Under the pieces are notes generated by a model that was not told the origin of the DNA, did not search any database, and saw only the letters and a list, made by a program, of their open reading frames with translations. This document shows positions 25,285-36,900 of a stretch of 64,000 bases of DNA, piece by piece. Source of the DNA: Diprion similis (taxonomy: Eukaryota; Arthropoda; Insecta; Hymenoptera; Diprionidae). Within the stretch, counting starts at the first letter, position 1; each line of letters begins with the position of its first letter. The translations under genes were made by a program, and so were the position numbers. The DNA lies in NCBI RefSeq assembly GCF_021155765.1, contig NC_060114.1, positions 15,571,501-15,635,500 of the forward strand, in the 5' to 3' direction.

Positions 25285-26589
25285 ACAGAACTGTCGTATC
25301 GTATCTATTGGCAGAGATGTAATAAAAATTAAATTGCTGTTGCTGAAAACGAAGCCGCGGTCCGATTTTTAAAATACAAAATGGCCGATCTAATATGACG
25401 AACCGAATACGTAACAATTGATCCTATTCGTTTGAAATTTGTTACTTCGTGGTTTTCAGGGTCGTATTTGGTGACACCATAAAACCCCTGAGTGTGCATT
25501 TTAGAACTATTTTGATCAATTTCACATCTTCAATCTGCCATATTGAATTTCAAAAATTTCGTAGGTCCCATGGCCCCATTTTCGAAATCAGCCACCTCGA
25601 GAATCCTTGTGTACCCAGTTTTAAGGAATTTGACTGCAAGGAAAAATTTGTGCTTCAAAGGGTTAAGACAACTGAATTTTTTTGCGTAGTCTTTGAATAT
25701 CCCGTGGGATAATTATATCACAGCTGTAGTGGAGGGAAGTGGAAGACTGCAGTAGTGGGTTGATTGACGACGAATTTAGCAACGTGGTCACGCCATGTGG
25801 ATCGTGATAAATTACAGATAAAAGTGAAGATGGAAAAATCGGCCATCGTGGTTTTTGGTTCGAGGCTGCCCTTTTAGGAATTATTCCAGGAGCCTTGAAT
25901 CTCGGAGCCTCCTGGAAGGCAGGGATAAACAATTACCTGGAAATAGGCCCGGCAAACTATCCGACGATTATGTCCTCCCAGCCACGAATCTGAATTGGCC
26001 TCTGTTTCGACATCACGCGAGATGAAACACCAGGCTCCTCTGTATTTATACCCTGGTAGCTAAAACAAGTTCAACGGTCCCCAAAAGGCCGCCATTGATC
26101 GCCGAAACACCCAGAGCATGTGTGCAGCTTATTCGTGTTTCATACAATTTTTTTTTCAATTTTTCTTGCGAGAGCATCGATTTGATTTTGAATTTATTCG
26201 ATAGTGATAAATTTTCGGTGTCTGAATTTCAAACTGAGCGAGCATTCGATTTCGATGAACAATTTTTAATACAATGGTTTAGAAAAAAAAAAGATAAATC
26301 CACAAAAATTGGTTAAAAATTTGAAAACCCACTGAGTTTTGAATTGATAAATATTTTCATAGTAAGATGGAAATAGTGTGAAGAAACGGATGAGAAAAAT
26401 CATAGGTTTGAGTTTTTCACGTCTGGAAAATTCTTATACAGCTTCTCAAGAGATCGCAGAATTTTCAGAGAACTTTTTTTATCCAGAGTCCCAATTCGTT
26501 GACGAAAATTCTATGAAAATTCTTATCCGGGTTGCAGAGAAAATTAATATTATACCAAATGGAATTAAAAGCGGTGGATATTTTTAGAA
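25285..26589. other. Non-coding stretch
   Basis: No gene is supported. Short open frames on both strands are AT-biased and lack recognisable features. Confidence 0.55.
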
Positions 26590-27045
26590 TAATTTTTCTC
26601 GATCAATAGTTTTGAGATGCTTCAGTCTTCATTCAATTTAAAAATTTTGGTCCCAGTCGTTTGTTCCCAATTTCGAGAAAGTCAACTTCAAAGCAAGACA
26701 AGATAAATAGAGCTTTCGATGGTAAAATGGTTTGAAAAACAAAATTGAAACGTTGCAAAATAATTTCGAGGTCTTAATTCGATTTCAAAATTTTTGGTCC
26801 CAGCCAGCTGTTTCCAATTTTGACAAGATTAACTTCAAAGCAAGACAATCAAAGCTTCAGGCTATAAAATGGTTTAAAAAAGAACCCTAAAACGTTGAAG
26901 AATAATTTTGAGGTGCCTCAGTCTTCATTGGATTTCAAAATTTTGGTCCCAGCCAGTTGTTTCCAATTTTGACAAGATCAACTTCAAAGCAAGACAATTA
27001 AAACTTTCGGTGATAAAATACTTAAAAATCCCTGAAACGTCCACG
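26590..27045. repeat. Tandem array of three diverged ~150-bp units
   Basis: Units start near 26614, 26768 and 26910. Each carries a TTTCAAAATTTTGGTCCCAG-like stretch, then TGTTTCCAATTTTGACAAGA or close variants, then AACTTCAAAGCAAGACAA, then AAAATGGTTT or a variant, then AAACGTT. Divergence of roughly 15-20 percent indicates an old array. No coding frame is kept across units. Confidence 0.7.
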
Positions 27046-29935
27046 AACGCTTCTCCATTTTTACCTTCTATTTTCAGCCCTTTTTTGTCCCCCTGATTTC
27101 CATCATTATCGAACACAGAATCGCCGATACGAATCGAAGAGCAGTCGTGCCTCCAGTAGAGGCGTAATGGGATACGGAGGGCTCGGTTGTAAAAATTCGG
27201 AGAAACAAACGGTCGCAAGCACACGCGACCAAGATGGCGGAGGTGCAACGGGGAACCTGCCGGACGAGAGGGCTGGAACCGAGCTCGGAATGAGCTGGGG
27301 GTAATTGCGCGTTAGTATTCCGAACGCCCCTCCCCCAGGAGGCGACACCGCGACGGCTACGACGGCTACCGAGTCCCGGACCCTGCTGCCTCCGCGATTC
27401 TCTGCAGGCTATGCGCCAAACACGCTGACCCGCCAAATCTCGCCAGAAACTAATTTTCACACGATCCTTCCGACCTCTCGCCGTCGAGCAATTGGCGAGG
27501 AGAGAATTAAACAGCCTATCGGTGACATTTCTTTTGAAAAAGAATTTTTTTTTTTACTCAAAATGTATGCGATTACCAGGGCCAATATTTTTTGATTAAA
27601 TTTGGTTATTTATTTTAATTTTTTTGTTTTTGTTGAGCCGGTTTTTTAGGGCAGATCAGCGTTTGCAATGTGCTTCGTTTGAACTATGATAATTGATGAT
27701 TAGGTTTTCTATGTTTTGGTATTTTTTAGTATACCAAATTCGTTGAATGTTTTGTGATTTTACCTGAAAAAGGAATTCGAAATCGAAAGAATAAGAGCCG
27801 AGTTTTGTGGGTGATTTGTTCAAGCTGTATCTTCATCTGATATCGAAAGTCCGACGGTTTCCTAAAACCTAATTTTAAAAGGTATTAAGTTGACGGAAAA
27901 TTCTTGAGTTGCTGATCCGAGGTAAAATTAAAGTTCTCTTCTTTCTATCGAGTTATTTTATTGCAAGTGAAAACCTGAATATTTTGTATTCCATCTTGAG
28001 ATATCCCAAATGTCGATGATCTTTGTGAAACCGTGTAAACTGAGGCGTATGAAAGAATTCACTTTCTGCAATAACATGAAATTCTGTTTGATTTCAGGAC
28101 TACTCCAATTTACCCTCAAAGTTAATTCTTCGTTCGAATTCGGTCGTCTTTTCAAATCTAAATATCACTTCCTTTTTTGCGGACAATCGAGTTTGAATGC
28201 GTGACAAGAATTTTTCGTTAACTATTAGCGCATAATTTAAACGTGATTTGTTAAATCAAAATAAATAATACTCATTACACAAATCTTCTTTATACTTTTC
28301 GACGATAATTTTGACCTTTTCTTTTTGTCTGTCAATTTTTTCCACCCACATGAATGTTCGACTGCAACAATTAGTAAAAAGAGTGAAACGGTGCAACGAT
28401 TTTACCGACAATTGTTTCCCTCGGTGTGTAAGAAGGGGAATGAAATAATTACTGAGAAGAAATAAGCAGGAAAAAGTGAGAAATAACACAGCACGAAATA
28501 CATTTCAAATTTATTTACTCGCGTTGAATGTTAATTTAATTTCATAATTGTCGAATAACAATTATGCAAAAACGTGCAATTATTTGCTGTGATCTACGGG
28601 GCGAAACAATTGCTCGCATACCTTGGCGCGTTGTTTGAATTACGTTTAATTACTAAATACGCAATCGTCATTACATGCCCGTTTCCAAGTGCATTTAAAC
28701 ACGTATCTCAGCACTTGACTATAGTTAATACACGTGTTTTCGACTCTCAAAATTAAATATTTATTTCTAACTTATCGAGCTCCGTAAGATGTAAAAATAT
28801 GATATACAAAACATAGAAAGAATGACAATATATATTATTCATCGTAGGTCGAGACGCGAAATTTGCAGAGGAAGAACGACGCTTTCAATATTTCATCGTA
28901 AGATTGAGGTGATTTATTTATCAATTCTGTCTAGACTGCAGTTTCATATGTCTCTTCTTTTTTCCGGCGTAATTTCTTTTCTACTTTCTTTGCAAATATT
29001 TGTTCTTCAACTTTTTTTTCACCAGAGTTCTTTGCCCTCACAGAATCGTTTCCTACGTATAGAATCGTCAGGTCAAAGTTTTGCAATATTTGTAATCGAA
29101 TTTCGAGTAATTTTATCACAATCGAAAAACGAGACTGATTCGAGATTGAATTTTATCTTTATCAGTTATTCAAACATTTTCGAGTTAGACTTGAAATCAT
29201 CAAATAATCTTCACTCACGATTTAAACAGCGATGCATCTACACGAGCAGAGGCTTTTCTATTGTGTCTAATTATAATTTTAACGTTCGTTCAGTCCCCTG
29301 ACATCTGTACGAAAATCTGCAATGCACGCACCTTTTTTTTACACACGTGGAGCCGCCGGTGCAGGTTACTTATCGGCAAAGCCAAAGGCAAGGGAAATCT
29401 AGTGACTTAGGTGGCGGGAGAAGGTTCTGCGAAATGCAAATTGATTTACTACATGAATGTTACTGCCTCGTTTGAATGATTGATCTCCCGCAATCACGCC
29501 ACATATTTTCTTGTACACAGTAGACTTGAGTAGCGAGTCTAATGAATCGACGTGGTCGCCGCGTCTTGCTTTTCATTAGCACGTGCGATGTTCTAGCTTA
29601 ATTAGTTTTGTCTCAAGGGTCTTTTTTCACTTTTGGAAACGTTGTAACTACGCGAGGATGTCACAAAAACGTCCAAATCATTCGATAATCAAGGTTAACT
29701 GGAGAGGCCCAAAAAATCTCGCATATCTTTATTCTTGAATTTGAATGTAGACGACAGGATTTCGGTTGTTTTATTTCCAAAATTGGAAAAGAAAAATTTA
29801 ATCGTCATTCAAAAGTGCAACATTTCGTTTCAGGCTACCTCCGTGCTTCAAGTTAACAAATTATGGTGTTCGGTGTATACGGAGTGCTAAAACTGCTAAA
29901 ATTTAATGCGAATTCCTCTCAATCCAGGAGAAATT
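27046..29935. other. Non-coding stretch with a CpG-rich patch
   Basis: A GC-rich patch at about 27140-27510 holds CAAGATGGCGGAG, matching the YY1/Pho core (AANATGGCGG), near 27230. It may be a promoter, but no transcript can be defined. The remainder to 29935 is AT-rich, with a 159-codon plus frame (28822-29301) that lacks any domain signature. Confidence 0.5.
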
Positions 29936-30094
29936 GTTCACCAGGGTGACCAACTGTCTCTAACCTCAGAAATTTTTACGGCTCTGAATTGGATTGAGCG
30001 CCACTACCACCGATAATTATAAAAAAATTTTTAGGTTAGATACATCGCGTAGAACTTTCGTTCAAGTTTATGACGGTTGGTCACCCTGGCGAAC
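29936..30094. mobile_element. 159-bp MITE-like element with 23-bp terminal inverted repeats
   Basis: The left end reads GTTCACCAGGGTGACCAAC and the right end CGGTTGGTCACCCTGGCGAAC, so the terminal repeats pair over about 23 bases with two mismatches. CCAGGGTG-type ends are seen in some DNA transposon families, but assignment to a superfamily is not possible from the ends alone. No target-site duplication is clear. Confidence 0.6.
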
Positions 30095-30185
30095 AGCTGC
30101 TCTCGGATTTTAGCGCATGCGTATTAAACTTTATCAGACGACGGACCGTGCAGGCGTTAGGAATTCACTCTGCATACATATACTC
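30095..30185. repeat. Dispersed repeat, copy 1 (related to 45010-45175)
   Basis: CTCTCGGATTTTAGCGCATG, then CGTATTAAACTTTA, then GGAATTCACTCTGCATACA recur with substitutions at 45105-45175. The homology reaches back into the element at 29936-30094. Confidence 0.55.
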
Positions 30186-32002
30186 TGCAAGTATCTAAAT
30201 TCTAAGATTTTGAATTAGTGAGCTTTCAATTCTGTGGTTTCGTTGCGCCAACCTTTCGCCGATTATAACGCGATGGAGGATTTTTGAAAGCTTGAAAGAA
30301 CGATTCTTGCCGTTGGTAAAGTCCTCGAGTAGTCTAGCTCGAATCCAAACGCCTCGCTGGTTTTCCGTGGGAGTCTTGAAGCGGAGAGTTCGAAACTCGA
30401 GGCGGCTTCTGATGTTACCTCAAAGTACAACGAAGCGGAATTAGTCAAACGAAGACCTAGCTCGCACCATATATCATGTATAGACGTGAACGTCGCCGTC
30501 GTTGACTCAAGCCTCGGGTTTCGTATGATTTCCCGGCTATTTCTGTCACTGATAATTGGCCAACACCGACCGACAAAGCACACGCCTCTCCTAATTCGCC
30601 TCCGTGAGTCATCCTTAGTGCGTCGTATCGAAAAATGACGTGAACCCTGGATTCGGGTTTTTCGAAATCCCCGTTTTTCCCGTTTTTTCGTCTCGCAAAT
30701 TCATGTACGCAGAGGGAATCGCAAGAGCCAAGGTCGATGAACGTGTATGGAAATTTGGCTGTCGTGATTACCGAAATAATTACACGCGGTAACGAGAAAT
30801 GGAGCAGCTGACGCCCGCAGCACCGTGCTTCAAGGTGTTTCCATTCGACGTAACCGACCGAAGACCCTGCAGGCAATTAATACGACCGCTTACGAGGCTC
30901 ATTAATCGAATTTTACAAACCTTGCGGAATATTTTGCGATTTATTTTTTTACCGGCTCAAAATTACCCGGAGAAATTTTTTTCCAACCTCCATTTCGGCA
31001 GGCAATAAAGATACGTTTTTCTAGCTTGGTAGCGATATTCGTTGCCTAGAGCTTCGAACAGCGTGATGAATAATAGTAAAGAGGAATGGGTTGTGAGGCG
31101 TATATTTGTATTATACCGAAGAGTAACGAGGCGTATTTCGACGCCTGGGATACATTTGAGGCTGATGAATTTTGGGCACAACGATTCTGACGGCTCGGGG
31201 ATTCGTAACCCCCACTTTGCGAGGCATTATCATTCGTCTTCTGGCTCGTTAACGAGAGTTTAGCCGCTTGTGCTTGCATACATTACTTTCGTCTACCGGG
31301 GTTGACACAACCCTGTTATTTTCAACGTCGAAATATTGTTTAAAACCATTGTAAATACGCCTCGACGCTTTTTTCGGACATTACGTCTTACACGGTTCCT
31401 CCCCTCGGGTTACTTGATTGATAATTAGGAGTAATCCTACGTAATTCCATGCGTGTTGAACGCGTGCTTTTTTCTCTTTCATTACGAAGTATTATTCATT
31501 CGATCAATTATTTTCGTCACATGTTTTCGTTTCATTTTTTATAGTCGTTTTAATCGTTTGAAAGTGTTTGACTTTCGCTTCACTATACAATTTGTTGAAA
31601 TTTCTCGCCCGACAACTTTCAAAGTTGAGCTATATGCAGCAGCTGCTTACACGTCAAGTTAAATTACTTCTGCGCAGTTGGCCGTAACGCGGTATTATTC
31701 GTACGAGTCTATAAGACTGTATGAAACGTGTAACGGATATTTTATGTAGGTAAAATTCTCCCTACATTATACACGCAAATTACCATATTTACGTATAATA
31801 CGCGTGGAACTAGTGTCCGAGGTATCAATTTTCATCAACTTTATAAGTGATTGAAACGCTTCGGGTAATAGTCCGGACTATCTGTTAACGGAGGATTCAA
31901 AATAGAACGTCAAATATTCAAGCATTCTATTCAAAAATCAATGAATCCAGTGTTTAAATTTTTCTTTGTTCTAATCAAACGCTGTTCTCAGATGCCACCG
32001 AT
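30186..32002. other. Non-coding stretch
   Basis: No gene is supported. A 139-codon minus frame (30457-30876) overlaps other frames on both strands and starts without convincing context. Confidence 0.5.
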
Positions 32003-32222
32003 GTCGAGACGAATCCAACGAGCCCTCGTTTGTTTAATTCGGGCCAAGGACGACCGAGATATTGCAATTTAAAGGGCGAAGATAACGCGAGGCGTGCGAT
32101 TAGCCTACTCAAGTCACCGAGCTAGTCGCGCAGCTCGCGCTACCGTCACGCTTCAAAGTACGATATCTCTGGACTAATTGGTCCGAATTCGACGAACGAG
32201 GGCTCGTTGGATTCGCCTTAAC
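32003..32222. mobile_element. Fold-back (MITE-like) element, copy B of a dispersed family
   Basis: Exact 19-base inverted repeats, CGAATCCAACGAGCCCTCG at 32010-32028 and its complement at 32197-32215, bound a CpG-rich centre. Inner landmarks (GACCGAGATATTG on the left, GATATCTCTGGAC on the right) match those of the element at 5739-5958. The centre again contains GTCGCGCAGCTCGCGC-type sequence. No coding capacity. Confidence 0.6.
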
Positions 32223-33609
32223 CTCGGCTACGATGCTCACTAATGAATATGATTATTGACGTGAAGAGAGGTCACATCGTTTGTTGCATTTCACAAGGCA
32301 CTCGATCGATTCTGATTGTACCAACATTCTCTAAAACAGAAGTGAAAATCTAAGAAATTGGTGTCGATGATCCTGCGAAAAGAACAGCTTGCATTTTACC
32401 AAGAGCCCATCACTTCACCGAAGTAGGGCTTGCGGAAGACGTATGGCGTATCTAGATCAAGGGTAGATCAACGATCAACTTGACGGTTTGAATGCAGGCT
32501 GCAGGCTGATTATAGGCGCATTTGCGTACCTGCATCACCCCGCAAGGCTGCATCGAAGGGTTCGAGGGTATTAATAAACCGATTGAATTTATTACCCCGC
32601 GACTAACTTCCGACGGATTCCAACGAGCGCACGCCGGCTCGTTTGTGCCTCGCAATTCGCTTTCCGTTACAAGAGCGCTGCATGATCTTTTTAATTATCG
32701 AACGACGTCGACAGCAACGCGCGGTGCGTGCCAAAATTTACACCGACCGCTTCGCCATTCGGTTTCGAGCTTGTTTAACGTCTTCCAATGACCATAAAAC
32801 GAGCATCCACTGCATATGTTCGGGGCACAATTTATCCTCGTGTCAAGCGTGTAATCGATAAAGTTGAAAATCCACCGTGCAGAAGAAAAACAAAAAGAAG
32901 AAGAAGAAGTTTCTTCAGTCTGTCCGACTTTCTGCGACGGATATTTTTCTCGCATTACATACTTGGGAACATTATGGTGAAAGGTCTGTTGGCGCTTTTC
33001 TATCGTCAACTTATACCTAATTGCAGTACGTGCAATATTGCGAAGTAGACGAGAAAAAATGCTGGCCATGTGTCATCCGTGCGTGACAAGTAAAGTACAA
33101 AACGCGTTTATAGCGACTCGCGCACCACCCTTGCGCACAGCAGACGATCGTTGCTAATTGTTCAAATAGTCCAATATGGATTCACCCCGAGCCGCAATGG
33201 CTGTCCATGAAAGAACCAAGGCGAGATAACATTCGCGATTTTTGAACATTAAACGTATAATTTTCAGCATCGAAATAAGGATGAACTGGATGAATTGATA
33301 CTTCAATCCCTAATTGAATTAGTCAGCTATCTCGATCGGGGTTGTCGAATCGCAGGCATGTTTTGGGACTGCGGTGAAAAAAGTTCATAACAGATTATCA
33401 TCATCAGGCCTATGCGGAGGTCCGCCTTTATGGTGTTTGAGGTACTAGACGGCCGTGCTGGAGAAAAAAGAGGATCCGGATTTTAGGGCTGGCAGAGGCG
33501 CGACTAAGATCCTTAATCATGAATGCCTCGTTAAGGTGCTAAACTAAAACCAACAGCTGCTGCTGCGGCGGACTCGATCCTCAACCCGCTTCAGGAGTGA
33601 GTTGAAAAC
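32223..33609. other. Non-coding stretch
   Basis: No gene is supported; open frames are short and overlap on both strands. Confidence 0.5.
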
Positions 33610-33650
33610 TATATAAAAGCGTGAAGAGGTGACAACGATCATATAGCAAT
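33610..33650 (+). promoter_or_regulatory. Possible TATA-type core promoter
   Basis: CTATATAAAAGCG at about 33609-33621 is a strong TATA-box match, and ATCATATAGCAATC about 30 bases downstream could hold an initiator. An open frame begins just downstream. TATA-like strings are frequent in AT-rich DNA, so this remains a suggestion. Confidence 0.25.
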
Positions 33651-33944
33651 CCAACAAACCAGCTGCTACAAACGGCCAATATCCTGATCTGAAAGAAACT
33701 GGCAAACGTTGCGACGATCATTGCTGGGTCGATGGTTGTCCGATTACCTGCATCTTTCATCAGGCAAAAACAACCCCAACGATACCGGTGATTTGTTACT
33801 TGGAAAATTCAGCATTAAGGAGCATTAAGATCGAGTCTGAAGAACTGCGCTCGTCAGAAACGCGGCCTCGAGTGAAGGGCAAAGCTGACGATGATCATTA
33901 CGCGGAAGGAAATGGAGCCACTTGGACAGGGAAGGACGGTTGAT
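33645..33944 (+). CDS. Possible cysteine-rich open frame without ATG
   Basis: After an in-frame TAG the plus strand is open for about 99 codons to a TGA at 33942-33944. It includes GKRCDDHCWVDGCPITCIFH, which has a C-x3-C-x4-C-x3-C spacing, and then a charged hydrophilic tail. There is no in-frame ATG, so it would need an upstream exon; ATATAG at 33639-33644 could be an acceptor, though a poor one. No known family is recognised, and the frame could be chance. Confidence 0.15.
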
Positions 33945-33949
33945 GGGCG

Positions 33950-36900
33950 GCGGATAAGACGCATGCAAATAACTGCAGGACGAGCGACGCTGCGCTATTT
34001 AAGTGCAGGCCGTGGTGTGTATGAGAGACGGAAAGGGCGCCATATTGACGGACAAATGATTGTTGACTCAGCGATAGGATCTTGGCTACAAGCCTGTGGC
34101 GGAGTCTCCGAGAGACGCATCAAGGAAGACGCAGGAAGAAGCGCATCTGCGGCCCGCAAATCGCACTCGGAAATCACCGGCTGAACTACACAGGCTCGGT
34201 GAAAAGTGTACCGATGAGTGGATACGGCCACTTGGAAGTCCTTCTCCTCCTTATTCGACTCCCTCTTATTCTCGATTCGCAAAATTACCTGCGAATCAAA
34301 GGGCGTATGTGACCGCTAAAGTTGAATACCACTCGCTAAACTTCCTTGGAGTGAAAACTGCGCAACTCACATGATAGAGTGAATATTCATTCTTTGAGAG
34401 TCAACTTTTCCATCCCAAACTTCCCTTCATTGGAGTTAACATTCAATCTATTTAGGACTGAGCACTTTTCACTCTCGTTTAGTGATTTTTCACTTCATTG
34501 GAGTGAATTCTCACTCCAAGACGTCATCAGAGCACCTTATTGGAGCCTCTAAACTTCTTATTCTTCCGAGTCTAGTACTATCGTACTATGGTAGAGGACA
34601 TTTATAAGGAGATGATGGTGACCTTCATGCTCTCGACTGCGGATTAGACGCCATTAATTATTTAACGGTAATACATAATTAACGGTAATTGATTTCATCT
34701 AACTCTTGTCTTTTACCTTGACTCAAGCGCTTGTATCTCATTGGGTGTTTTAGGTTTTAGGTAACGTGTTCCCTTGAGGCTCTTGGCGACGTCCACCGTT
34801 TGGAGGTTCGAATAAATTGGTATCCTCGTTCAATGGAACATCGTGCGTGAGAGCGTGAGGAATACATCAGTCGAATCTACTTCAACTGAACGCTAAATGC
34901 TGCCACTTGACAGAAGCGATCATTTGACGGTACATTTTTGCACGAACTGGTCATCTTACGATCAGCGAGCTTTCGGTACTTAATGAAAGCAACAATCATC
35001 ACCAGGCACCATAAGCTACACTCTGGGTTCCCGATGAAGAAGTCCTTCTTGTTCAAAGCGGCCAAACTCACTGCAGATTCTTTCTCACTCACTCTTTTCT
35101 CCCGGCATGCTTAATCTGTCTCCTCTACGATCCTCATTTTCTCTCTTTTTCGCTACCTTCCTGGCTCCTCGTCACTCGCGCTATAAAACTTAGACGGTAT
35201 ATTCCGCGTTTGATTACTGGAGGGTGGGCGTGCCTCGCGCACACGCATGCAGGCACAATAACTTCGGAAGTCGCATAAACTAGCCTCGGCTCTTGCAACG
35301 TCTCACTTAATGAGCGGCTTGATTATCCCCACCACCGAACAGCCTGACCCGCAAACGCGTTATTTAACCGATAGATTTACGAGCCAAGATTGCGTCCGGA
35401 CGACGCCAAACGACGCGGTCAGCTGCACTCTGCCTTCGCTACTGGAATTCACCCTGATCATCCCGCCTCTTCGGAAATCCGGGGAATCACGACTATGTCT
35501 TGTGAAAAGAATCGTCGAATTTACTTCGAGATGAAAAATTTGAAAAAAATGAAATTATTCACGCGACACTTCATGCTGGCATGAGAAGAAGACTTCGATA
35601 TAAACCAAACCCCATTAAAGGGTGAAATTATCTGCGGGTCTCGACGAGACGGGCAGATGCATTTTGCGCGTTTGGTCAACTTACGACACACACACACACA
35701 GACACAAGACTGTACAAGTGCAATTAATTGGATCGTTACAGTTTACATCGAAGGTCCAAGGTATCGTTTAGCATTCTTTATCGGCAGACGACCTGCAGGC
35801 CCGCACATCATCATTTCAAAGAGTAATTCGTATAATTTTATATCTTTTTGTATTTTAGGCTTAGATTTTCACTCTTCCGAAACTCTGGAATAAACTCTTG
35901 TTAACGTAACGCTTTACATCCAGCGATTCGGAAGTGCCGCGGATATCTTTGATAGTAATTAATGCACCGAGTATCGAACCGAGTAATCTCATAATTGCAG
36001 GTTTTCAGATCACATCGAAAAACAAAACAAGGAACGACGCCGAAATGAGACCAGCAGATGCTTCGTGTTCCTCCGGGACACGTATAAGTAACCACCTCGA
36101 CTCTTCGGGGGGAATAAATGAGCATCTTTAGTCGATTCACAAGCTTCACTTTGAAGTTGGCGATAATTTTCTAGCAAATTTCTCTACATTTTACTCGCTA
36201 AAAAAATTTTGATTCACGTATAATCGAACTTCTCTTCACCTCGTTTAAAAACTTGGTAACAAAAAGTTACACGTTACGCAGGAGTATAAGTGACCATTGG
36301 ATAATTGGCAGAGTTCTTTGGTCGAAGATACTCTTGGCAATACGTTATATATACGAGGTTTGTGAGTGGTATGAGGCAGAAGGTATGGCCAATTGTCATT
36401 GGGGCGACAGGTGATCGGAGGACTGGACGTATTTCTTGGATTATTTATCTTTAAACGGGTTCTTTGTAAAGTTCTCGAGCTGTGTACATACGAGAACCTG
36501 ATTTTATCGATACAACATTAGAGGGGGAACCGCGAGCCTCGCATACGATCCTAATTGTTACTGTTTCTGTCTCCTGTGGTGAGAAGATAGCCAGGATAAA
36601 TAGTTGAGCAGTAAAAAATTAACGTCAATTCACGGTATGAAATTTTTTTTAAATAAATAACGAAGAATAAAAATCATTTACAGTTTTTACTCCATGCATG
36701 TTACGTACGTTGTCAAGCTAATGTGCGAAGAAGCTTGGTTGATACTCGGATTACCTCTCATTTGTTTCGTTGTTTTTTTACCTTTATTCATTTTGCTTTT
36801 ATTTCGCCAATAATATTCGAACCGCTCTTTCAATCATCGCAATTACGAGGAGTTTTCGAGGATAATGAGTACATAATGTAATTCGTACTTACGTATCTCC

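Noticed and set aside
28822-29301. 159-codon plus-strand open frame
   Set aside because: Ser/Phe/Ile-rich translation of AT-rich DNA without domain or splice support.
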